Shown here in pieces: positions 32,791 to 45,924 of a stretch of 64,000 nt of DNA (position 1 is the stretch's first letter; each line of letters opens with the position of its first letter). The translations under genes were made by a program, and so were the position numbers. The notes under the pieces are model-generated. The model did no database searches. It was not told the origin of the DNA and worked only from the letters and a program-made list of their open reading frames with translations. Source of the stretch: Rhineura floridana (Eukaryota; Chordata; Lepidosauria; Squamata; Rhineuridae); NCBI RefSeq assembly GCF_030035675.1, contig NC_084500.1, positions 10,843,514 through 10,907,513 on the forward strand, written 5' to 3'.

Positions 32791-34379
32791 TTCCAAGCAG
32801 TGGTGATCTTCCTGTTATTTACAGTTTCTCCCAAACGGTAGTCAAGTGACTCTGGAACGGCTCTGATACTTTCATGGTTGCTTGTGTGTGGAGAAACAAA
32901 AAGTCACTTCTGATTTTTCAGCTGCCTCAAGTAGCTGTGAATTTCTGGAGACAGGTTCAGTCCTTAGTAAATGAGCAGTTTGAATAGAAAGGAATCGCCT
33001 TCAAAGTCTTCTTCCTGAACATCAAACAATTTCTCCTTTTCTAAGTACTGTAGTTTATACCTAACCTTTTGATGGTTGCTCCTAACTTCTACAAGGGAGT
33101 TTTTGGGGGATTCTCATACGATGAACTTTCCAATGCTGCTTTGTCAAGCTTTGTTTGCCTGAGGGGTGGGATCAATATTACAGTATGATGGCTTGCCCAA
33201 GGCCAAGTTGAGAAGATGCTGTCTTTAGGACTAATCTGCCTACAGTTTTATTACACAGGTCCTTAATTTAATTTGCTGCATGCCAGCTTCGTGGGGTCAT
33301 ATTCAGGACTCACTCAAGCTTAAGCCACTCAGACTTTCTTGCTCTGAACATCCACACCTGAAGAAGTGAGTTGTGTAATTTGAAAGCTTTCACTTATAGC
33401 ATTCAGAATATTGGCTGACTCAGAAGGAAGTTGTCTCATTTGTTCTTTGTTTTCCAAATGAGACATTTTAAATAGAGCTGTGATGTTTCATTGAGTAGAT
33501 TATTTTAGTAAATTTAAAATGAAGTTAATCCTACGAATTGGACATAAGATTTTTGGAAATGCTATTTTTAATGTAAGTGTTTTAAAAAGCCGCAGATGGC
33601 AAGCACCTATGGCATCTTCCTTCTCTTATGCAGGAGGAACACCTGTTCTAAGATGCCTACTAAGACAAATTTGCTTACCACCTAAAAACAAAACGATGCT
33701 TCTTGCTTCAGAAATACAATTTCATAGAATCATAGAATCATAGAGTTGGAAGGGGCCTTGTACCCTGCTCACACGTATATACAGATTTACACAAAGATAA
33801 TTGATGGACTAATTGATCAACTAGCACATACAATTAATCAATTAATGTTGTTTAATTGGGCTATAGCCCTAGTTTTTAGCTTGGAACCAATTTTCAAGTG
33901 TCCTTGATGGTACCCAGTTAGCAGTTGGTTGTAATTTTTAATGACTTAGTTTTTGACCTATAAATCCATGAATGGCAGCTGCTTGGCAACTTGCAAAAGT
34001 GAGGCTTTTATAATCAGAGGAACTTTTGCTCTTAGTTCTGAAGTTTAATTGAGAACTGTTACTGGAAAGGGCCTAGGGCAGTAAGTTCTGGGAATCATCT
34101 TGAGCTTGGCAGAGCCTGGACTGGCAGCTCCTCAGAGAAGACTGCAAGCCGCCAGCTTTTGAGTTTATTTGGGTTTGAACAGAGAGAATGGTTTCCTATC
34201 CCATTGCAGGTGTTAATTAACTTAACACAACCATTCAAACTTTGCTACCACTAATTCTGCTGCTGTTAATTATGCATACATTTAGGCTTATATTGAATTT
34301 TAGGTACTTTTTGGAATTTTGTGAAATTTGACTCCACTGTTCCCCACCACAATACTTGCGTATGTATAATATGTACACA
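32791..34379. other. Intergenic DNA with one CR1 scrap
   Basis: At about 33722-33760 is a CR1 3' terminus in reverse (ATAGAATCATAGAATCATAGAGTTGGAAGG). The rest is AT-rich, with no gene recognised. Confidence 0.5.
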
Positions 34380-34512
34380 TTTTAGCATGTGTTTTTAAAT
34401 TGCTTTTTAAAATGCGTTTTTAAATTTGTATATTTGTTTTTAATGTTTTTAATTGATGTAAACCGCCCAGAGACCTTTGGCTATGGGGCGGTATATAAAT
34501 GCAATAAATAAT
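34380..34512 (+). mobile_element. L2-like LINE 3' tail
   Basis: AACCGCCCAGAGACCTTTGGCTATGGGGCGGTATATAAATGCAATAAATAA. Confidence 0.75.
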
Positions 34513-34859
34513 CTTTACTCAAGGGAAGGATAGTCTGTTTGCTCCTCCCCTCCAATATCCTTTCTAAAATGGGATAAAACCTGTATCCTTTTGTTATTGT
34601 AGTTTTCTAGCTAGTACAAACATTCTTCTATGAATACAGATTCGTCTTGCCTTTGTGAATTAACAATTAACACATTATTATTTTACATAACACCAGTATT
34701 CCCAAGATAGATAAGAATCCTGTCATCTTACACCAGATTTGAATCTCAGTTTCTTTTGTTTGACAACTCAAAATATTTCCATGAAAGTTAACAAAACTTT
34801 TAAACATTTGCTGATGATCAGAGATACATAGACTTATGGGTAATTTGGGATATGTCCCT

Positions 34860-35002
34860 AGGGCTGGGGTAGCCAAAGTGTTGCTCTCCAGATGTTTTGG
34901 ACTACAATTGACATCATTGCTCACCATTACCTTTGCTAGCTGAGGCTGATGGCAGCTGTAGTCCAAAATATCTAGAGAGCACAATGTTACCCCTGCCCTG
35001 GG
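34860..35002. mobile_element. hAT-like MITE
   Basis: Ends CAAAGTGTTGCTCTCCAGATG and ATCTAGAGAGCACAATGTTACCCC are inverted arms, with TTTTGGACTACAATTG and GCTGTAGTCCAAAATA inside. Confidence 0.65.
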
Positions 35003-35540
35003 CCATATAATGATTTTTTTATATAAACTGGAAGGAAAATCTTGTTTACTCTGAAGATCACTGCTATAACTAGTCAGGGTGTATTCACCTCAGTTCAGAA
35101 TTAAACTCTGCATTCTCCCCCACCCAATCTAGCAATTTAGCCACATCCCAAGCACAAGAAGTCCTGTTAGGCACCCTGGAAATTGTGTACCAGGCTCCCA
35201 AGGTACCTGGAATTGGAACAAAGCACACGGGTATTCCAGCCACGCTGAAGGCAGTAGCCCACCAGCTATTCACAAAGCCTGATTGCTAAAAGTAAGTCCT
35301 CAGACCACCTTGTACTCGGATTCAAACTCAAGCTCTGGGTGCGAAATACAGATTGGCCTACAAGGAGCCAGCCCTGTTGTTTCCCCACATTGAATGAGCA
35401 CCAGAGCGCCACCTGCTGGACTCCAAGCACAACTGCAGTCCCGCTACCCACATTAGAAACTGCAGCCATTTTAGAAAGCTTCTGCAAACTGCAAAATACA
35501 GGTTTCCACAATGCCACTTCCCAATGGAGCAAACTGCAAT
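35003..35540. other. Intergenic DNA, nothing firm
   Basis: No supported gene. The last part may already belong to the BEL element that follows, whose 5' limit is unclear. Confidence 0.35.
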
Positions 35541-37514
35541 GAAGGCAGTCAGGTTAAGGCTGAAAGTGCTGCAAAAGAAAAGTGAAACTAACTTCTAAGA
35601 TGAGGGAGTCTCTAGAAGTGCAAGAGGCTTAACTCTACATGAAGTGCAGCAGAGCCTGGAGAAAGGTAGAGACTGACCTGGAAGTATCCAGAATAGCTGC
35701 CATCCTGGAAGACATGCAGAAAGTCAGCAAAACCTGGCAAAGCACTGCATCACCTGGCTTGGCCTGACACAAAACCACTACGGCATCCTAGACAGACTGA
35801 ATTCAGATACAAGTCTGAGTGAGAAAAGGAAACGGAAACAGGTAAACAAACAGTGACATAAACTAGTTGATGACGTTCAGGAGGACCTGGAGCAGCGCAT
35901 CCTAATCTCAAGGGAACTAGAAATGCAAGATGGGTCAACACCTGCATCAGCTGGTGACACAGTCAAAGGGATTGAGCCTTGGAAAGCACCAAACCTTAAG
36001 GCCCTTCTTTCATCAAGAGCTTCCACAACATCAAGCTCCAAAGGTTCTTCCAAGTTTACCAGTAGTTCTGGGAAGTCAGCCATAATTGCCCTAACCCTTG
36101 CCGCAGCGGAGGCGGATGCTGAAGCTGCAGCAGCAAAAGAGCACACAGAATTTGCCAGGAGAGAGGCTATTCTGCATGTAGCAGCTGCTCAGGGGAAGGC
36201 AAAGATGGAAGGGGAATTGGCTCTGCTTGCAGAAGAAAAGGTAGCTGCCCAGGCCATTCCACGAGCCAAGGCCCTGAAAACAGCGCCGAAAAGGGAAGAG
36301 ACAGATTTCCACTCTGAGAAGCTGGAAAAGGTGGACTATGCTCAGCGCATATCAGGATACATATCAGACCAGACAACTTCACTGTTTGAGTCCATAATGT
36401 GTGAGCCCTGCCACGGCCCAGAGTATGCCTGCCAGCCTGACTCCTGTAGGTCTCAAGACACTGAAGCTTCCTATTGGGCCCGTACAGCAGATGCATGCAC
36501 TGGGAGCAATCCATTGGATGAGAGAGAGCTGGAGTTCAGGAGCCATTCACAGCCATACCTGCCCAAGATGGATGACATCCAACCTCTCCTTGACGAGGAC
36601 CCCCTGCTGACGGTTCCACCAAACAGGCTCATCTCCTATGCACCCTGGGAGGCTTCACAGGAAACCCCTGCAGAAACTTACACTGCCCCCCATGCAAGCC
36701 ATCAGAGGCTATGGGATACTCCAGGGCATGCTGTCAACTACTCCAACTTGGCTGCCCAGCTATCTAGACGGAACCTGTTATCTGGAGGGCTTACAACATT
36801 TAGCAACAGACCAGAAGACTTCAGACCCTGGAAAGATGTGTTCCTAACCACCACCCAAGGTCTGGAGCTGTCAGCTGCTGAAGAGCTTAACCTCATGACA
36901 GCCTGGCTGGGGCCTGATTCTGCAGCCCAAGTGCAGTGTATCCGGGCAGCATGCATAGGCAACCCCAAGGAAGCGCTGTGACAAGTTTGGGAGAGGCTGG
37001 AGACACACTATGGTGCACCTGCAGAGATTGAAAGTGCCCTTATGGCAAAACTGGAAAGCTTCCCCAAGGTAATCAGTAAAGACTACCACAGGCTGTGGGA
37101 CCTGGCGAATCTCTTGGGAGGAGGTTGCAGCTGCCAAGGCAGACCCACATTTTCCAGGAATCTCATGTCTAGACCACTGCCTGTCCCAAAAGCCCATCAT
37201 AATGAAGCTGCCATACCCAATACAGGAGAAATGGAACTCTGCACTCGCCAACTATAGGGAAAGGTACCAAGGCATCTACCCTCCTTTTTCTTTCCTTGTC
37301 AGCTTTGTCCAAAGAGTTGCTAAACAGATGAATGACCCCTACTGTGTCCGCTCCGCATCGAGTACCATTGACCCTACTCATGGGAAGACATCTGCACGTG
37401 ACACAAAACCTAGAGCAGTTGCAACTCTCCACAAAACAGAGATTGCAGATCTCATGTCTACACCCAAGAAAGCAGAAGGCCCAGGCCATATCTGCCCACT
37501 ACACAAAAGGCCCC
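35541..37514 (+). mobile_element. BEL/Pao gag fossil, main segment
   Basis: The translation shows an alanine/glutamate-rich coiled region followed by the BEL-type Gag core: FSNRPEDFRPWKDVFLTTTQ, LSAAEELNLMTAWLGPDSAA, then WERLETHYGAP and KLESFPKVISKDYHRLWDLA. It then reads PIIMKLPYPIQEKWNSALAN and PPFSFLVSFV. No LTR of this element and no pol are visible. It is old and broken in several places. It is split by a solo LTR and a Gypsy element, with short further pieces at 38275-38371 and about 46602-46650. Confidence 0.75.
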
Positions 37515-38274
37515 TGTGACGTCCTTCCCTGGCACCACCTGTGAAGCTCTCACTTTGTGGCTACCAGCAGACAGGAACGTCAGGTTTATTCTTACCCTTT
37601 ACAGCACTAGCACCGATCTCGAAAGATCCCACTGCTAGGCAGCACCACCCGACACTCTGTAACCCTTTTAGCCAATAGACTGTGCCTAGTCTCTGCCTGG
37701 CTATTCCAATACCTTGTGTCAATGGGTATAGGTAATGTGTAAACCCTCCTGCAGCCCCTTGACTCTGAAGCATACAGCCCTGGGTTCCTCTGTGGTACTG
37801 GATACAATATCTTTTCCTCCCCCGCTGCCAGCATTTGATACAACTGTTCAGCCTTGGTTACTTGCTATCCCCCCTGGTTTGTGTTTCCCAGCTGAAGGGA
37901 TCAGGCTTTTGTTTAACCAAGAAATATTTATTAAGAATTAGAAATAACAAGATTACTTAAGAAATGTTTCACAAGCGTATGGTTTCATCTATATTCTGTT
38001 ATGTACTTGACTTCTTACTAATTGCCTCAGAACTCCGACTCACTCTCAACAACAACAACCTCCAAACACCTCACAGCCACCACCTCAATTCACCACCAAA
38101 CCTCCACACAGATTCAACTGTCATTCTTCCATTTATACTCCCAGCCATTCAAACGCTCAGCCAATCATTCAGCATTCTACTGCTCATGTACTCCCCCTCC
38201 TCTTTCACTCCTTACCATATATCTTCTATATAACCAGCACTTACCATATTTACAATATAAGCAGGAACATCACA
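37515..38274 (-). mobile_element. Solo LTR (Gmr1-like Gypsy family, divergent subfamily)
   Basis: TGTGACGTCC...GGAACATCACA, 760 bp, flanked by GCCCC (37510-37514 and 38275-38279). Its first 150 bp differ more from the other copies. It is inserted in the BEL gag fossil. Confidence 0.92.
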
Positions 38275-38371
38275 GCCCCATCCTCTAAAGAGGTGCAGAG
38301 CCTTCAGAAAGAAGCCACTTGAAGAACGCAAGGCCCTATTGAAGGACCACAAGATTTGTTTCAAGTGCTAC
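38275..38371 (+). mobile_element. BEL/Pao gag fossil, second segment
   Basis: Continues the Gag toward its zinc-knuckle start (KDHKICFKCY). It is bounded by two LTR insertions. Confidence 0.65.
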
Positions 38372-38736
38372 TGTGACGCCCTTCCCTGGCTCTCCCTGTC
38401 AGGTTCCTACCTGCGCGTGGCTACTGCCTGTCACTAGGCACCACCAGGGACTCCACCAGTCCGGACTGTCCTTTTTTATTGTTTCTCTCCCCGCTCTAGC
38501 ACAGATCTCAACAGATCCCCCTGCTAGGCAACCACCAGTCACGTCCTAATACTAGTATTCCCAGAGACTCTGAATACTGGTATTGTTATTCTCTTCACTG
38601 CTGCCACCATTTGTTACAGTTCCCCTTCAGTCTTTGTCATTACCTTACCCTCCCTTCTGGTCTGTGAAACCCCAGCCAAGGATCAGGCCTTTGGTAAACC
38701 GAATTAAGTATTTATTAAAGATAACAAAGCTAACAA

Positions 38737-40867
38737 ATAAATAAATAATCTTTATTGCATGCTTAGCCATGGGCCATGTGCAAGAATACATGTTAAAACA
38801 TACAAACATACATTGATACGTATCATCTTACAATTTACATTTCTTTGGGTGACTCATTCATGGGGGAGACACTCTTAACATAGGAATCTCTCATTTTTTG
38901 TGCTGCCATGGCAAAATTGGCAACCGCTAGTGATACATAATTACATTCATCCAATAAAAGCATTATAATCTTTTCCCTATCTGAATAAGGTATTAAAAGG
39001 TTTAAAAAAGTGGATAAAAATTTCCGCCTAGGATTGTCATAAAGTGGGCAATGGAGTATGTAGTGTGTAATGTCCTCTATTGCCATGCATCCAAAGATGC
39101 ATAGACGTTGAGCCACTGGTATGCCTCGATATCTGCCTTCCAAATAGGCCGATGACATAACTTGAAAGCGCAGAGCTGTAAAGGCTCCTCTAATGTGGGC
39201 TCTGTCAAGTGAGTCTAAATAATTTGCTAACATGTGATTAAGTTTAATATGAGGGTACCATGTTGAAAACTGGGCCATCACAATTGAGGCTCGGTCCTGG
39301 GCTGCATCACATTCATAAATCCAATTGCGGAGAGCCATTTTGCTTAAGTCTAAAAGTTTATCTAATGTAAGGTCGTATTTTATGAGTACTGATTGATATT
39401 CCTTCGCCCAACCTCCCTTCGCCATTTGTACCTGCCAACATTTCTTAGTCATAGATGTATTATTCATATTAAGAATTCGAAGCCAGTATAGTAGGTATGC
39501 CATATCTATATGTGCCCTTACTGAGGAGAGTCCCAGTTCAGCTCTCATGTGGGCAGCTGGAGTGCCCGGGGGGAGGCCTAACACTATCCTCATAAAGGCG
39601 TTCTGGGTGGGCTCCAAGGTGGATCTAGCGGCTGGGCCCCATAGTTCTGCGCCGTATAGTATCTTAGCTAGGATTTTAGCCTTTAATATTTTAATCATAG
39701 GGGGAATCAATTGGCCCCCTCGCGTGTAAAAAAACTTTTTGGCTATACCTAGGGCGCGTGCGCCTGCTGTGGTCACTGCTTTTAACTGTGGGGTCCAGGA
39801 ATGGTTATTTGTCAGCAATATGCCTATTTATAGGAATTAACCTGTTCTATTGGGACCCCGTTTAGTGACCAGGAATTCTTTGCTTTCATATGTTTTCCAC
39901 TCACCATGACCTTTGATTTAGAATGGTTTATCTTAAGTTTCTGGGACTGACAATACTCTTTCAATTTATGTAGCATTCTTTTAAGGCCTATTTTGGTTTG
40001 AGAACATAAAACCACGTCATCAGCGTATAGGAGGATGGAGATTTTTTCTATTCCAATAGAGGGTGGGAAGAAGGAGGGAGATGATAATGCATCCACTATG
40101 TCATTTATAAAAAAATTGAACAAAAATGGAGCTAATAGGCACCCCTGCTTTACTCCTCTGAATACGGGGATTTTCGTTAACAAGATGCCTTTGATCCCTT
40201 GTCGAACTTGGATGACGTTAGATTGGTAAAGGGCCCTGATCAACCATAGCAATCTTTGGTCTATGTTAGTACGGGCCAATTTTTGCCAAAGCAGCTCTCT
40301 ATCTATTGTATCAAAAGCCGCCGAGAAATCTATAAAGGCGATGTATAAAGATGAAGAGGCTTTTGAACTGGTATTTCTTAATAGATGTTGTAATATAAAT
40401 GCTTGGTCGATAGTGCACTTTTTGGGTCTAAAGCCAGCTTGTGCATCGTGTATTATTGTTTCAGTCTCATCCCAGTCCATTAATTTATTTAACAGAAATC
40501 GGCTGTACAGCTTTAAAGATACATTTAGGAGGCTTATAGGACGGTAATTTGCTGGATTTGCAGGATTACCTTTTTTAAAAATTGGTACCACGATGCTGGT
40601 TAACCAGCCCTGCGGAATATTTCCCGTGTTGTTTATGTGCGTGAATAGAGAAGCTAGGAGGGGTTCCCACCAGGACAAATTTTGGGTAAAAAATTCAGGG
40701 GGAAGCATGTCCTCTCCTGGAGCTTTCCCAGCTTTCAGAGATAATATCAGTGTCCCAATATCATGCGTTGTAACTGGGGGCCAAGGTGGTAGATCATCCA
40801 ACGCTTCTATATTAACTACCGATTTATAGGTAGATTGATTACCAAAGATCGTACTAAAATACATCAG
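38737..40867 (-). mobile_element. 5'-truncated APE-type LINE nested in the LTR
   Basis: An 11-bp duplication AAAGCTAACAA (38726-38736 and 40868-40878) flanks it. It ends in an AAATAAATAAAT tail at 38737. It belongs to the same broad family as the LINEs at 13606 and 49291. Confidence 0.93.
38835..40867 (-). pseudogene. LINE ORF2 reverse transcriptase, truncated
   Basis: The frame leading to 39824 carries KAGKAPGEDMLPPEFF, IFKKGNPANPANYRPISLL, AQAGFRPKKCTIDQAF, YIAFIDFSAAFDTIDR, GVKQGCLLAPFLFNFFINDI and ISILLYADDVVL. A second frame, 39818-38835 (327 codons), continues with KILYGAELWG and a C-terminal cysteine/histidine motif (CIFGCMAIEDITHYILHCPL). One frame change near 39,820 separates them. 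The endonuclease is missing through 5' truncation. Confidence 0.9.
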
Positions 40868-41489
40868 AAAGCTAACAAGATTAACAAGATTTCTTCTTAA
40901 GGCACATAAGCATATGGTTTTACTCAATACTAATCCGAACTCCACCCCCTCCTTCTCCACTCTCTCCTGGTAAACCACTCTCTCAAACCCACCAAACAAC
41001 CCACTCTTTCTCTTCTCCCCCCAGATTCCACTCTCACTCTTCCTTTTATATGTTCAGCCATTTTAAACACTCAGCCAATCATCTAGCATTCTACTGCCCA
41101 TTCACTCCCCCTCCTCTTTCACTCCACTTACCATGTATCTTCTAAACAACCAACACTTACCATATATACATTAATATAGGAACATCACATTTTACCCCCC
41201 TTAAACAATGGCAGAGTATTATTCCTGTTCCAGGATTTATACGTCGCATTAACAAATAAAAGTCTCTATGGGGAAAATGTCTTTCTTTCTTCCTCCGTCT
41301 GGTCACGTCACTGCAGTCCCAGCCACTTGCCTGGAAAGTCCATCGGCCAGTACATTGTCCTTGCCTTTTATGAACTGGAAGTCCACTTGATAGTCCTGTA
41401 GGGCCCAGGACCACCTCTGCAGCATAGTGTTATGGTTTTTCATAGTCTGCAACCATAACAAGGCCCGATGATCCGTAGTCACTGTGAAT

Positions 41490-44400
41490 CTTCATCCCCA
41501 CACGTATGGGCGCAACTTGTTCAGTCCCCACACGACCGCTAGGCACTCCTTCTGGACCGACGAATAGTTTTTCTCCCTCGGCGTCAGCTTGCGACTCAGG
41601 TACGCCACTGGATGTCTGGTGCCTTCTCTCTCCTGCAGCAAGACGACTCCCAGCGCCAGGTCCGACGCATCTGTAGCCACGATGAATGGTTTCTCATAGT
41701 CTGGTGCTATTAATATGGGTCCTTGGCACAAGGCTTGCTTCAGTAGATCAAAAGCCTTCTGACATTCATCCGTCCATACCACACGCTCAGAACACTTCTT
41801 CTTTGTTAATTCATGCAAGGGGGTTGCTATTTCCCCAAAATTTCTCACAAACTTCCTATAAAATCCAGCCACACCTAGAAATGCCCTTACTTGTTTTTTG
41901 GTTAAGGGGATAGGCCACGCTTGTATTGCCTCCACCTTGCTCCATAAGGGGGTGATTTTCCCACTCCCCACCTTATGTCCTAAATAGATTACTTCCTTTA
42001 GTCCAAACTGGCATTTCTTAACTTTTATTGTGAGGCCTGCTTTTCTTAAGGCCTCCAATACTGTTGTCAGGTGTTGGACATGCTCAGGCACCGACTTGCT
42101 AAAAATGGCCACGTCATCGATATAGGCCACTGCAAAATCTGACATGCCTCACAACACAGTATTGATTAGCCTCTGAAATGAACTTGGTGAGTTCCTTAGT
42201 CCCATGGGTAAGGTCACAAACTCATATAACCCATCTGGTGTACTGAAGGCAGTTTTGGCTCTGGATTGCTCGTCTAGTTCCATTTGCCAAAATCCTTTAC
42301 AGAGATCTAGTGTAGAGATAATGGTTGCTGCCCCCAACAACTCTAACATTGCGTCTACCCTAGGCATAGGATACGCATCTGGGACAGTAATTTTATTGAT
42401 TAGCCGATAATCAATGCAAAACCTTGTCGTTCCATCTTTTTTCGGAACCAGGACAATACTTGAGGCCCAGGGACTGATGGATTCCCTGATCACTCCTAAT
42501 TCCAGCATATCTTCCACCTCCTTTTTGATCTCATTCAAAACTTTCCCATTCACACGGTATGGAACAGATCTGATTGGGGCATGATCTCCAGTATCAATGG
42601 AATGTATAACTATACTGGTTCGGCCAGGTTTGTTGCTAAAGAGATTCCTATAGGTTTTCAAAACTCTCAGAATCTCTTCTTTTACTTCCTCCTTCACCTC
42701 CTCTGACCATTCTACTTGATCTACCCCTCCTTTGTCTTTGCTTTCCTGTACCAAATCTGGAAGTTCAGGCCCACTTCCCTCAGGGAATAAGGTAACTTGC
42801 AACACCTGTGCATCCCTGGTATGGTAAGGCTTTAACATATTTACATGAACCACTTTGCTTTTGTTTAATTGGTCTGTGGTGATTACATACGTCACTGTGT
42901 CAAGCCTTTCTCTGATGGTATATGGTCCTTCCCAGTTAGCCTGTAATTTGTCATGTTTCCTGGGTATGAACACCATAACCATATCTCCCACATCATACAC
43001 ACGTTCCCTGGCTGTTCTGTCATACCAGTAACGTTGCTTCTCCTGTGCTTGACTCAAATTCTTTTCCACCACCTCCATCATTGATGTTAATTTATTGCGG
43101 AATTCCAATACAAAATCTACTACAGATGTTTTGTACTCTCCCAGGGTTCCTTCCCATGAATTTTTTAATAGTTCCAAAGGTCCCCTCACTTCTCTAGTGA
43201 ACATGAGTTCAAAGGGTGAGAAGCCTGTTGACTCCTGAGGGACTTCTCTGTATGCAAATAAGAAGCATCCCAACCGTTCATCCCAGTCTTGTGGGTGATC
43301 TTGAACATAGCTTCTGATCATGCCCTTCAAAACGCCATTGAATCTCTCTGTTAACCCATTAGTGGCGGGATGGTAAGTAGTGGTCTTTAGATGTTTTAGA
43401 CCACAACATTTCCACATACATTGCATCACTTCTCCCATGAATACACTGCCTTGATCCGTCAGCACTTCATGAGGAAAACCCAGCCTCATAAAGATTTTTA
43501 ATAAAACCTCTGCCACTACAGGGGCTTCTACAGATCTTAGTGCTTCTGCGTCTGGGTACCTGGTGGCAAAATCCACCACCACCACTAGATATTTCTTGCC
43601 ATGCCTTGTGGGTTTGGAAAAAGGGCCCACCAAATCTATTCCCACTCTATAAAAGGGTTGTCCAATTATAGGAAGGGGCTTTAAGGGTGCCTTAGTCTTT
43701 ACTCCACTTTTTCCCACCTTTTGGCATATTCCACAAGATAGACAATGTTGTTTTACATCTTTGGAGATGTTTGGCCAATAATAGTGTGCCGCCAATCTCC
43801 TCTTGGTCTTTTTTATTCCCAGATGTCCTGCACATGGGACATCGTGGGCTACCTCTAGCAATCTGGTTCTATATTTGCTAGGTACTATCAATTGCTTCAC
43901 TGGTTCACATTCATCCTTTCTCTCAGCAGGCATCCACAGTCTATATAAAATCCCATTCTCACACACAACTTGACTCCTCAGTTTGTCAGTGAAAGGAATC
44001 TGTTGGGTCAGGGCTTGTTCCTTTATCTGCTTCAAACTTATATCTTTATGCAGCTCTTCCCTGAATTGCTCTGCTTCTTTCTTATCAGAGACCACTTGAT
44101 ACAGTTTGTCTCCTTCAGCAGGCCTGCTAGTGGTTGCTATGGTGACCTGAGGCTGGCTAACAGATTCCACCCTGTTTGTTTCAGCCCCCCTTAATATGGC
44201 TTCTTTTTCTCTGCCAATTTGCTGTCTGGTCACTACATATATCTTTCCTTGGGCTCCCATTACATCTTTTCCCAGTATTACTGGTTCTTGTTGCTGGGCA
44301 TTAATGCCTACTTTATATCGGCCCTCTCGGCCTCTCCAAGTCATTTCCACCAGGGCCACAGGCAAACTTTCTGGTTGACCCCTCACTCCTTGGATAGTCA

Positions 44401-44890
44401 CAGTTTCCTGAGGTAATATTACCTCAGATTTTATTAAATCTGGCCTCAGTAATGTCTGAGCGGCACCAGTATCAAGCAATGCCCAATAATTTGCCCCTTG
44501 TACACTCACTTCCTCTCTCAGACTTGAATCAAGGTCTGTTACTTCTGTCCAGTTTATCTGGCAGAACTGAACCTTTTTCGCTGTTTCTAAAGCCTTGGGC
44601 TCTGTTTTCACTGCCCTTGTCTGAGCAGGATTACTAATGGGGTTGGCAACCACACATTGAAAACGTAGGTGCCCCGGTCTACCACATTTGTAGCATAATT
44701 TCTCCTCACTTTTACGGTACACAGATCCACTCTGGGGTGTCCTGTGCCCTTCAGATTTTACTGGAGGACTCACTCTCTGTGGTACCACATCCCTTCTGCC
44801 AGCATTATATGGTCTGGGTTTAAAATCTCTTGATGTTTTCCCCACCCAGCCAGTTCTGTTGGAGGCGAAGTGATCCGCCATCTCTGCGGC
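41490..44890 (-). mobile_element. Gmr1-like pol region, order PR-IN-RT-RH
   Basis: Reading leftward: Gag zinc knuckle (CYKCGRPGHLRFQC, about 44690-44650); protease (LLDTGAAQTLL, about 44480); integrase zinc-binding part (GHLGIKKTKRRLAAHYYWPN, about 43820); integrase core (GIDLVGPF, LTDQGSVF, LTERFNGVLKGM, about 43650-43320); and the GPY-like end (NWEGPYTIRERLDTVTYVI). Then come reverse transcriptase (FCIDYRLINKITV, about 42420; VAYIDDVAIFS, about 42130) and RNase H (FIVATDASDLALGVVLL, about 41690). Ordinary Gypsy elements have integrase last. It is fossil with about one or two breaks. Confidence 0.93.
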
Positions 44891-45780
44891 CTCCTACACC
44901 GATGTAGGGGAACAGTCTTTGACCAGGAGCCTTATTTCTGGTGGTAACTGATGGTATAATTGATCCAATATCATGAGGTTTTTCACCTCCTCCACAGACT
45001 GAGCTTTTGCACTTGTCAGCCATTTCCCAAATATGTCCATCAGTTTTGCCCCCAGCTCCACGAAAGACCTCCCTGTCTGTATCTGGCAGTTTCTGAAAAG
45101 CTTTCTAAAATAATCAGGCCCCAGTCTGAATCTTTTAAACACTGCTTCTTTGAATTCAGCATAGGTGACGGGCCTGTCTGAGGGGAAATATTGGTATACC
45201 TCAGCCAATTCCCCTTTAATCAGGTTTGATAAATACTGCATGTATTTATCTTCAGGTAGCCCCCACAACTGAGCTGCCTTTTCAAAGGTGCTGAGATAAA
45301 TTTGAGAATCTTGACCAGGCTCATAGACAGCAAAGTCCTTTGGAGTAATTTTTATTTTTGCTCCATCTCTGTCCTTTCTTGTTTCATCAGAATGAAACTT
45401 CTCTCTTTCAAATTTTAACTTTTCTACTTGTAATTCGGCATCCACTGCTCGTTGCTTCTCCCTCTCCTCAAACCCCATTCTCATTCTCTCAGTTTCCATC
45501 TTCAACTTCTTAGTTTCCAACTCCCTCTGCTTGTCTTTTTCCTCAGCCTCCCATCTTAACTTCTCTCTCAAGTACTCTATATAAGCGGGATTGCTTAAGT
45601 ATCCTTCTGGGGGTCTCTTCTCTGACAGGTTGTTTTTGCTGGGCAGTAGCAAATCCTATAAGTGCTACCCTCAATTCATCTACCCCTTTACCCTCGTGAG
45701 GTAAATTGAATGTTATGCACTTCTCCACCAGCTCCTCTCTTTTCATTTTTATGTATTCAGCCATGGTGTTTGAGTTCACT
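44890..45780 (-). mobile_element. Gmr1-like gag region with SCAN-like capsid
   Basis: Starts near MAEYIKMKREELVEKCITF. A long charged coiled coil follows (EKDKQRELETKKLKMETERM), then a capsid with the SCAN-domain pattern (PVTYAEFKEAVFKRFRLGPD, YFRKLFRNCQIQTGRSFVEL, DQLYHQLPPEIRLLVKD). The vertebrate SCAN domain is thought to descend from Gmr1-like Gypsy capsids. Confidence 0.88.
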
Positions 45781-45902
45781 CACTCTTTGCCACACACTCT
45801 TTGCCAGTCACTCTCACAAGAAATCTTGTTTTGTTATTTCTGTTTGCCACACCACTGTTCTGGATTCTCTAGTATTCGTATCTGGATTCTCTGTTGTTCG
45901 TA

Positions 45903-45922
45903 TCCCACCGCTACTGCCACCA
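45903..45922 (-). promoter_or_regulatory. Probable primer-binding site
   Basis: Two bases inside the 5' LTR the minus strand reads TGGTGGCAGTAGCGGTGGGA. This resembles, imperfectly, the complement of a tRNA-Leu 3' end (TCCCACCGCTGCCACCA). Confidence 0.5.
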
Positions 45923-45924
45923 CG

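Larger units (their letters stand above)
38372..41189 (-). repeat. Gmr1-like element, 3' LTR (holds a nested LINE)
   Basis: TGTGACGCCC...AACATCACA in plus orientation, interrupted by the LINE at 38737-40867. The polypurine tract abuts its right end. Confidence 0.93.

Noticed and set aside
44890-45780. A host SCAN-domain gene
   Set aside because: The SCAN-like sequence is followed directly by a zinc knuckle, protease and integrase inside paired LTRs, so it is a Gypsy capsid.
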